6,061 bases of DNA from Clostridia bacterium (GTDB taxonomy: Bacteria > UBA6262 > WVXT01), in the NCBI GenBank assembly GCA_030671905.1, contig DAOVHK010000087.1, positions 1-6,061 on the forward strand, written 5' to 3'. The notes under the pieces are model-generated. The model ran no database searches. It had not been told where the DNA came from and saw only the letters and a program-made list of their open reading frames with translations. Below, piece after piece: positions 1 through 5,040 of this stretch (positions within the stretch are counted from its first letter, which is position 1; each line of letters opens with the position of its first letter). The translations under genes were made by a program, and so were the position numbers.

Positions 1-134
1 ACGCTCATGGAGACCTTTCTCAGGCGATGAAAGAGTGGCGGATAGTTCTGAAACTGGATCCTGAACACAAAAAAGCTCGTCGCGCTGTCATCAAGCTGCA
101 AGCGGGAATGGAACGCCGCAGAGGCAAAAAGTAA
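1..134 (+). CDS. C-terminal end of a TPR-like protein (5' truncated by window)
   Basis: An open frame (first full codon at base 3) runs in from the left edge to a TAA at 132-134 and gives 43 visible residues. It begins AHGDLSQAMKEWRIVLKLDP and ends in a basic tail rich in Arg and Lys. The spacing of G-D, A, W, L-x-L-D-P is that of a tetratricopeptide repeat helix pair: a Gly/Asp turn, a small residue in the 'QAMKEW' helix, then 'LKLDPEHKKA' leading into the next helix. TPRs are protein-protein interaction scaffolds, so no enzymatic role can be assigned from this fragment. The lysine/arginine-rich end after the final helix is ordinary for such proteins. The partner and pathway cannot be judged because the rest of the gene lies outside. 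The short fragment limits confidence in the family call more than in the reading frame. Confidence 0.6.
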   Translation, partial: AHGDLSQAMKEWRIVLKLDPEHKKARRAVIKLQAGMERRRGKK

Positions 135-156
135 TGGAAGACCTTAAGGATTTTTC

Positions 157-186
157 TTGACAATGGCACTTGAATTTTGATAAACT
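157..186 (+). promoter_or_regulatory. Sigma-70-type promoter for the small membrane protein gene
   Basis: A perfect -35 hexamer TTGACA lies at 157-162. The best -10 candidates are TAAACT at 181-186 (18-base spacer) and the overlapping GATAAA at 179-184 (16-base spacer), each matching 4 of 6 consensus positions. Transcription would start in the A-rich stretch at about 191-198, just before the folded leader that begins near 207. The 24 bases between the preceding TAA (134) and the -35 have no convincing terminator. The perfect -35 and the position immediately before a structured leader support the call; the imperfect -10 lowers it. Confidence 0.55.
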
Positions 187-206
187 GCAGAAAATTTAAT
201 AATAGG

Positions 207-300
207 GGGGTCGCTGTTCCGACGAATAAGGAGGAACGGGTTAGCGACGCCTGCGAGATGGTGAGCAGGCCGGCCACCGACTGAAGCGAAGGGAGGTGGT
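207..300 (+). promoter_or_regulatory. Structured 5' leader with sequestered ribosome binding site (riboswitch-like, unassigned)
   Basis: Three stems can be drawn by eye. P1 pairs GTCGCT (210-215) with AGCGAC (243-248), continued inside by GTTCC (216-220) with GGAAC (233-237), leaving a 5-base bulge at 238-242 and a 12-base loop. P2 pairs GCCTGC (249-254) with GCAGGC (265-270) around a 10-base loop and stacks directly on P1. P3 pairs CCACC (274-278) with GGTGG (295-299), which holds the Shine-Dalgarno region of the gene at 305. The P2 loop also contains GGTG (260-263), which can pair with CACC (275-278). That pairing would compete with P3 and free the ribosome site. No riboswitch class was recognised. 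The stems are seen in the sequence; the switching role is inference. Confidence 0.5.
291..299 (+). promoter_or_regulatory. Ribosome binding site of the small membrane protein
   Basis: The purine run GGGAGGTGG lies just before the GTG at 305; its GGAGG core at 292-296 leaves an 8-base spacer. An in-frame TAA at 302-304 abuts the GTG, so this is the earliest possible start in the frame and the site decides it. Bases 295-299 also form the 3' arm of leader stem P3, which would mask the site when folded. Confidence 0.7.
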
Positions 301-304
301 GTAA

Positions 305-571
305 GTGGCAGAAAAGTATAAAACATTGGGACTTTTGCGGAAGACTTTTAAAGTTTTGGCTTTTGTAGCCGGCGGGGCGGGTATTATCTTCTTCGTTATC
401 ATCCTTATTGCTGGAGGCACGCCCGAGACACCAAGAGCAACCAGTCTTCTCGCACTGGCATTGGGTGTTATCTATTTTCTCCTTCTTTACACTGTTTCTG
501 AAGTATTACTCTTATTTTCAGATATTGAAGAGAATACGCGAAAGACAAGAGAACTCTTGGAACGGAAGTAG
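305..571 (+). CDS. Small two-helix membrane protein of unknown function
   Basis: This 88-residue protein starts at GTG 305 and stops at TAG 569-571. The GTG follows a strong GGAGG, an in-frame stop sits directly upstream, and no internal Met exists, so the start is well supported. A short basic N-terminus (MAEKYKTLGLLRKTFK) precedes a first hydrophobic segment at about residues 17-37. A short polar turn with prolines (38-45) leads to a second segment at about 46-71. A charged tail (SDIEENTRKTRELLERK, 72-88) follows that could form an amphipathic or coiled helix. Both termini are probably cytoplasmic because of the positive charges before helix 1. I recognise no characterised family. Similar small proteins with an 'IEENTR' tail seem familiar but have no known job. 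It has its own promoter and folded leader, which implies controlled expression. It is convergent with the RND gene, 26 bp away. Confidence 0.75.
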   Translation: MAEKYKTLGLLRKTFKVLAFVAGGAGIIFFVIILIAGGTPETPRATSLLALALGVIYFLLLYTVSEVLLLFSDIEENTRKTRELLERK

Positions 572-597
572 TCTTAGTGCTCGCCTGCCAGAGATTC

Positions 598-3500
598 TCA
601 AGCGCCATGGGTAAGTCTGATTACTCTCTTTACGTCTTCGAATATCACATAAAAGGCAGGCACAATAAATAGAGTCAGGATTGTAGAAGCCGCTAGTCCC
701 CCGATGACAGTAATGGCTAAGGGAGACCAGAGGCTGGAACTCTCGCTCCTATCCAACGCCATGGGAAGTAAGCCGAGGATGGTGGTGAGGGAAGTCATAA
801 GAATTGGCCTTAATCTGTCTTTACCTGCTTTAAGTACAGCCTTTAAAGGCTCTTTCCTGAGAATTTCCCCTCCATTCAAATTGTTTCCCACAAGAGCGTC
901 TTCTTCTTTTCTTTTAAGATGATTTATGCGGTCGACTAAAATAATTGCATTATTGACCGCTATCCCGCCGAGCATAATTAATCCAATGAAAACACCCATG
1001 GTGACCGGTTTATGAGTTATAAATAGGGCTAAGATAGCCCCGATGACTGCCATGGGAACGGTTACCATAATGATAAAGGGCTGAGAGTAAGATTCAAATA
1101 GAGAGGCAAGGACTATAAACACTAAAAGCACCATTACACAGATAGCGAACTTAAATTCCTTCTCGTTCTGGACCATTTCCTGGTAGTCTCCGGCGAACTC
1201 ATAGTAGTAATCCTTGGGTGGTTTTATATGGGCTATGCTCTTCTTAATCCTTTGTACAGCAGTTCCCAGGGCCAGCCTTCCCCTGTGGGCACTGACCTGA
1301 ATCATGCGGCTTTTGTCTTTTCGCCAGATTTCACTTGGCGAGAGAGCAAAGTTGAAATCTGCTACTTGTTCCAGATAGATTTGTGCTCCCGAAGGAGTGT
1401 CTAGAGTGAGTTTTCTTAAGTCCTCTAAATCTCTTCTGTGGCTCTCATCCAGCCGGGCAATGGTTTCTACCTGACGGGCTTTGTCGTGGAAATAGGTAGC
1501 CCTTAGACCTCTCATCTGGGCGTGAGTTATTTCGGCTATGTCCCTAACGCTTAAGCCAAAGTAGGCAGCCCTCTGTTTATCCACATTAAATCTCATTTCC
1601 GGTCTTCCCGGTTTATATCTTAACTTTACGTCTGCCAGCCCGGCCACAGTTCCCATGCTCTTTGCCAGGGAGATGGCTAAGTCCCTTAAAACATTATAGT
1701 CGTAACCGTAAATATCAAGGAAGACCTCACTGGCCGATTGGGGCTCTGAGAAATAGATAAAAGTATCGTAGATTTCACCTATCTTCCTTACATGGGGACG
1801 CAAGGTATCTATGATTTCCTGCACTGTGCGCACCCTTTCTGAGCGAGGCACAAGTGCAACATAGACTTTGGAGGACCAGCCTTCAACTCTTGCTGTAACA
1901 GTCTTAGTTACCCCCTTAATTTCGGGGATAGTGGTGAGCATGCTCTCTACTTCGGAGACCACCTGGTCGGAAATTTCAAGCTTGGCTCCCGAAGGAAGTT
2001 CTACAAAGATGGTGAACTCGCTCTGTTCAGTAGTTCCCATATAATCCTTTTCTAAGAAGTTTCTGTAGATTAACAGTGAAAGGAGAAAGAGAAAGACTAA
2101 ACTGGCAATAGCAATATACCGCTTGCGCAGGGTAAAGGCGAGAGTCTTCCTGTAAAGATTATGTAACTTTGGAAAATTCAAGGAAAATTTTTTCTTCTGG
2201 CTTTGGGGAGAGGGAAGGTCCTCTTCTGGTCTGAGGTCTTGTTTATCTTCTCCGTAGACTTCATTAGAAAATTCTGATGGAGTTTTAGATTCTATATCCT
2301 CTTCTCCATAATTTTCCCTATCATCCCCCTTCCGTAAGAGACCGAAAATCTTACTGCCCCACCCTTTATGCACTAAGCCTTTTCTAACAGGATGAAGAGA
2401 AATTCTGGAAGAGAGAAGAGGAACCAGGGTGAGGGCAACAAATAGAGAAGCTACCAGAGAAAATGTTACAGTTAAAGCTAATCCACTATAGAGTATCTCC
2501 ACCTGCTTGTTGATGAAAACAATCGGCAGGAACACAACCAGTGTGGTGATAGTTCCTGCCACAATCGGTAGAATAACCTCCCGGGTGGCTTTAACGGGAA
2601 TCTCCTTTTGGCTTGCCTGGGATTCAATTCCTTCTGGAATTGATTGCTCATTTTCCCTTGCCAGTTTTGTTTTATGCTTAAAAATGTTCTCCAATACCAC
2701 AATCGAATTATCCAGGAGCATGCCGATTCCCAGGGCAAGTCCGCTAAGAGTCATCACATTTAAAGTTATCTTCCGAAAGTACATTAAACTGAAGACGACC
2801 ATTACTGAGATGGGGATTACTGCCACAATGACAAAGATATGTTTTATATCTTTAAGGAAAAGGAATAGAATTGCTCCGGCTAAGAAGGCGCCAAAGAGAA
2901 GAGAAGTCCAGACGGTTTTTATCGATTGTTTTATGAACACTGCCTGGTCGGATACAGTAACAATGTTTACTTCTCTGGGCAGGTTAAGTTTAATCTTTTC
3001 CAACTCTTTCTTAATTGCTTTGCTTATCCGTACGGTATTGGCTGTCGACTCTTTATGAATATAGAGTGCTGTTACCGGACGGGTGTTCAATCGAGCATAA
3101 GCTTCCGGCTCAAGGTAGGAATCTTTTACATCAGCGATATCTTCTAAGCGAATTATGGAACCCCTGGGAGTTACCATTATCCCCAACTTCTTTATCTCTT
3201 TTACATTTCTGAATTCTCCCATAGTTCTAACTAAATACCTGTATTTTCTCTTATCTATACTTCCTGTCAGGAGGTTGAGATTACTGAGATTTAGAGTTGC
3301 TATGACTTTTTTTATTGGCAGGTTGTAAGCTTGCAGGCGAGCCTGGTCAATTTCTACCAGAATCTTACGCTCTCTGCCACCGCGCACCTCTACATTTGCT
3401 ACACCATTGATTCTACTAAGTTGTTCCTTCATCCTTTTTTCTACTATTTTGCGGAGCATCTCCGGGGTGTAGCCGGTTCCTGTGAGAGCCAGAATTATAA

Positions 3501-3915
3501 TCGGGAAATCTGCTTCATCGTAGCGCTCAATTACTGGCTTCTCAATCTCTTCAGGCAATTTGTTTCTTATTTGTCCAATCTTTTCACGGACTTCTAAGGC
3601 AGCAAACTTCATATTAGTGCCCGGTTCAAAAGTGAGCATCACGGTTGAGGATTCTTTCTTGGAAGTGGATATAATGTGGTTTAAGTGTTTGACAGGACTC
3701 ACTACCTCTTCCACGGGTCTGGTGACCAGAGATTCTATATCTTCAGGGGGCATTCCACCGCGCACGTTTATCTTGATGGTTACAATTCCGTAGCTTGCAT
3801 TTGGCATAAGCTCAACTGATAGACGGGTTAATGAGATACCCCCTATTATAATGAGTCCCAGAAATACCATCAATATAGCTATTGGTCTTTTTACAGCAAA
3901 TTCCGACAGTCCCAT
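598..3915 (-). CDS. RND-family efflux permease (AcrB/ACR_tran type), HAE-1-like
   Basis: This is a complete 1105-residue protein starting at ATG 3915, with AGGAGA on the coding strand (window 3924-3929) 8 bases upstream. It is an inner-membrane proton-driven pump of the AcrB superfamily, which normally exports drugs, lipids or other amphiphiles through an adaptor and an outer-membrane duct. It has the classic N-terminus (SEFAVKRPIAILM), TM1 at about 11-29 and a first periplasmic porter/docking loop at about 30-333. TM2-6 (about 335-505) include TM4 'GIGMLLDNSIVVLEN' with the family Asp at 402. TM7 is at about 599-617, the second periplasmic loop at about 618-920, and TM8-12 at about 922-1092 with 'GGIAVNNAIILVD' in TM10. 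Both periplasmic loops have near-AcrB length. Relative to AcrB (1049 residues), the extra length lies in cytoplasmic loops, mainly a charged linker at about 506-585. AcrB Asp408 and Lys940 positions are Asn403 and Asn988 here. The substrate is unknown. No adaptor gene is adjacent. Confidence 0.93.
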   Translation of the reverse strand: MGLSEFAVKRPIAILMVFLGLIIIGGISLTRLSVELMPNASYGIVTIKINVRGGMPPEDIESLVTRPVEEVVSPVKHLNHIISTSKKESSTVMLTFEPGTNMKFAALEVREKIGQIRNKLPEEIEKPVIERYDEADFPIIILALTGTGYTPEMLRKIVEKRMKEQLSRINGVANVEVRGGRERKILVEIDQARLQAYNLPIKKVIATLNLSNLNLLTGSIDKRKYRYLVRTMGEFRNVKEIKKLGIMVTPRGSIIRLEDIADVKDSYLEPEAYARLNTRPVTALYIHKESTANTVRISKAIKKELEKIKLNLPREVNIVTVSDQAVFIKQSIKTVWTSLLFGAFLAGAILFLFLKDIKHIFVIVAVIPISVMVVFSLMYFRKITLNVMTLSGLALGIGMLLDNSIVVLENIFKHKTKLARENEQSIPEGIESQASQKEIPVKATREVILPIVAGTITTLVVFLPIVFINKQVEILYSGLALTVTFSLVASLFVALTLVPLLSSRISLHPVRKGLVHKGWGSKIFGLLRKGDDRENYGEEDIESKTPSEFSNEVYGEDKQDLRPEEDLPSPQSQKKKFSLNFPKLHNLYRKTLAFTLRKRYIAIASLVFLFLLSLLIYRNFLEKDYMGTTEQSEFTIFVELPSGAKLEISDQVVSEVESMLTTIPEIKGVTKTVTARVEGWSSKVYVALVPRSERVRTVQEIIDTLRPHVRKIGEIYDTFIYFSEPQSASEVFLDIYGYDYNVLRDLAISLAKSMGTVAGLADVKLRYKPGRPEMRFNVDKQRAAYFGLSVRDIAEITHAQMRGLRATYFHDKARQVETIARLDESHRRDLEDLRKLTLDTPSGAQIYLEQVADFNFALSPSEIWRKDKSRMIQVSAHRGRLALGTAVQRIKKSIAHIKPPKDYYYEFAGDYQEMVQNEKEFKFAICVMVLLVFIVLASLFESYSQPFIIMVTVPMAVIGAILALFITHKPVTMGVFIGLIMLGGIAVNNAIILVDRINHLKRKEEDALVGNNLNGGEILRKEPLKAVLKAGKDRLRPILMTSLTTILGLLPMALDRSESSSLWSPLAITVIGGLAASTILTLFIVPAFYVIFEDVKRVIRLTHGA

Positions 3916-3923
3916 TGCCTTTC

Positions 3924-3929
3924 TCTCCT
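3924..3929 (-). promoter_or_regulatory. Ribosome binding site of the RND permease gene
   Basis: The coding strand reads AGGAGA 8 bases before the ATG at 3915. This fixes the start that gives the canonical RND N-terminus. The site lies just downstream of the tandem hairpins on the transcript and is not part of their stems. Confidence 0.65.
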
Positions 3930-3933
3930 AACC

Positions 3934-3984
3934 GGTCGGGCACCATTTTATGGTGCCAATTGGTCGGGCACTCTTTAGAGTGCC
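3934..3984. repeat. Tandem pair of perfect hairpins in the lipoprotein-RND intergenic gap
   Basis: Two units, 28 bases apart, each begin with the direct repeat GGTCGGGCAC (3934-3943 and 3962-3971). Unit 1 pairs GGCACCAT (3939-3946) with ATGGTGCC (3950-3957) around TTT. Unit 2 pairs GGCACTCT (3967-3974) with AGAGTGCC (3977-3984) around TT. The stem base GGCAC/GTGCC is constant while the apex differs yet stays perfectly palindromic. They are joined by the palindrome CCAATTGG (3956-3963). No T-run follows on either strand, so a simple intrinsic terminator is unlikely. They may act as mRNA-stabilising or processing hairpins, or be members of a dispersed palindromic repeat family. Confidence 0.75.
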
Positions 3985-3989
3985 GGAAC

Positions 3990-4006
3990 GCGAAGCTTCG
4001 CTTCGC
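3990..4006. repeat. Short hairpin GCGAAG/CTTCGC
   Basis: GCGAAG (3990-3995) pairs with CTTCGC (4001-4006) around the 5-base loop CTTCG. Alternatively, 3990-4001 is a 12-base loopless palindrome. It lies 5 bases from the tandem hairpin pair and 13 bases beyond the lipoprotein stop, so the whole 104-base gap (3916-4019) is mostly palindromic. It has no T-tract and its function is unknown. Confidence 0.55.
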
Positions 4007-4019
4007 TACACCAATCTAA

Positions 4020-4973
4020 TTAGTAAATCATTTTGTTATTGATGGTTAAAGTCTTGCCGGTGTTGGTATCTAAGATTTCGATTTCTGCAAAATCTCTGAA
4101 ATTGTATCTTCGGAGCATTCTCCTTACAGTTTCCAGAGAAATGGGTAAGATATCTTCCTTGTTAAACTTCTTCTGTCGTCTTTTCTTCAGGTTCGCCAGT
4201 CCATTCCGCACTCCTTTCCAAACGAGGGAAAAGGCGTCGGCAGGCGGAGGGACGGTCCGTTCTGGTTGAGTATTATTCATCTCTCTTTTTTTAATTATAT
4301 CCAAAGTAAATTTTAAAATTCCTCTTTCTAAATTTGGAACTTTGGGACTGAACTCGCCGTTCACAGCTACCACTTTAAAGTTTCCCTTCAAATGTTTATC
4401 TTCCTTAAATTTATCCTCTATTCTCCGGGAAATCTGTTTGGCTAAGAAGTCTGGCAAATGAACTTCTTCAATTGAAAACTCCCCGCTTTGGGGTCGCTCT
4501 TTCTTATCCTTAGATACTAAATCCGAAAGAAGAACCAAAGGGTCAACTCTCGTTTCGAAAAGCATCCTCTTCATATATTCCCCTCGAGAGATATCCCCTA
4601 TCATAAATCTCTTGATGTCCTCTACGTATCTGGTAAGAACTAATTCAAAACCAGAAATCTTAGAATCTCTTGCCACTAAGGTTATGAATTCTAAATCTGC
4701 ATTCGTAGAAAGGGCAACTCTCGATAGAACGTGTAGGACATTACCCAACTTTTCGAATGATTCCTCTGAGGGTTGCAAGGAACTGTCCAATAAGTTATCC
4801 ACGGGCATATAGACTCCCAGGGTCTTGCCTGCCGTCTTCAACTTTACTTCGGTATTATACTCATCCCTGCACAGCTTTATAATGGAATCGGAAACTTTTG
4901 TCTTTGGATAAGTTGGTTTGCATCCAGAACTCATGAACATAAGAAGTATTAGAAATGGGAATATCCGTTTCAT
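4020..4973 (-). CDS. Predicted lipoprotein of unknown function
   Basis: The frame is open from ATG 4988 to TAA 4020-4022. I prefer the ATG at 4973 (317 residues). It gives a textbook leader (MKRIFPFLILLMFMSSGC) with the lipidated Cys at 18, and a weak GAG-type ribosome site lies about 10 bases upstream. The ATG at 4988 has only palindromic repeat DNA before it. The residue three before the Cys is Ser rather than the usual Leu, so the lipobox is slightly atypical. The mature protein is hydrophilic: a short linker, then 'CRDEYNTEVKLK' (about 35-46), 'RYVEDIKRF' followed by 'DISRGEYMKRM' (about 115-137), a proline patch (about 241-245), a basic run near 263-270, and a C-terminal beta-like end. 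No enzyme motif was recognised. It is probably anchored on the periplasmic face of a membrane. It is co-oriented between an FtsH-like protease and an RND pump, 104 bp from the pump. I recall similar proteins in Omnitrophota, but this is unverified. Confidence 0.78.
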   Translation of the reverse strand: MKRIFPFLILLMFMSSGCKPTYPKTKVSDSIIKLCRDEYNTEVKLKTAGKTLGVYMPVDNLLDSSLQPSEESFEKLGNVLHVLSRVALSTNADLEFITLVARDSKISGFELVLTRYVEDIKRFMIGDISRGEYMKRMLFETRVDPLVLLSDLVSKDKKERPQSGEFSIEEVHLPDFLAKQISRRIEDKFKEDKHLKGNFKVVAVNGEFSPKVPNLERGILKFTLDIIKKREMNNTQPERTVPPPADAFSLVWKGVRNGLANLKKRRQKKFNKEDILPISLETVRRMLRRYNFRDFAEIEILDTNTGKTLTINNKMIY

Positions 4974-4990
4974 ATTAAGCCCACTCATTT

Positions 4991-5040
4991 TGTAGGCACG
5001 GTTTCAACCGTGCTTCGCACAGATTAAATCTGTGCCTACA
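4991..5040. repeat. 50-bp composite palindrome (two hairpins inside an outer inverted repeat)
   Basis: The outer arms are TGTAGGCAC (4991-4999) and GTGCCTACA (5032-5040), a perfect 9-base match. Inside, GCACGGTT (4996-5003) pairs with AACCGTGC (5006-5013) around TC, and GCACAGATT (5017-5025) pairs with AATCTGTGC (5027-5035) around a single A. TTC (5014-5016) joins the two. The element can therefore form either one cruciform end-to-end pairing or two adjacent hairpins. It overlaps the stop codon of the FtsH-like gene and ends 2 bases from the ATG at 4988. It shares the GCAC/GTGC stem base with the hairpins at 3934-3984. No T-run is present on either side. Confidence 0.8.

Noticed and set aside
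142..155. Intrinsic terminator after the TPR gene (CCTTAAGG then TTTTT)
   Set aside because: The palindrome has 4-base arms and no loop, too weak for a terminator stem, and the T-run runs into the -35 element.
216..237. Guanidine (mini-ykkC) riboswitch, because the P1 loop contains ACGA
   Set aside because: That class needs two hairpins, each with an ACGR loop. Only one such loop is present, and it is larger than the tetraloop form.
258..284. Possible leader peptide MVSRPATD
   Set aside because: There is no ribosome site at proper distance from the ATG, and the codons coincide with stems P2 and P3. Pairing explains the sequence better than translation.
283..291. Nine-base GAAGCGAAG shared by the leader and, on the opposite strand, the hairpin at 3990-4006
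   Set aside because: It is short and low in complexity with different flanks; coincidence is likely without genome-wide counts.
572..597. Bidirectional terminator between the convergent genes
   Set aside because: The 26-base gap shows only a trivial GAGA/TCTC pairing and no T-run, so nothing supportable was seen.
408..614. Overlapping 68-codon frame inside and beyond the small membrane protein
   Set aside because: It shares DNA with the better supported 305-571 frame, which has the strong ribosome site, and it would run into the end of the convergent RND gene.
2507..3058. 183-codon open frame on the plus strand
   Set aside because: It lies entirely antisense to the RND permease, whose family motifs run through the region. 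Its translation is low in recognisable structure and there is no ribosome site. The other open frames inside 598-3915, 4020-4988 and 5036-6061 are the same kind of shadow.
3934..4006. Intrinsic terminator between lipoprotein and RND genes
   Set aside because: The stems are strong but no T-tract follows on either strand; an attenuating or stabilising role remains possible.
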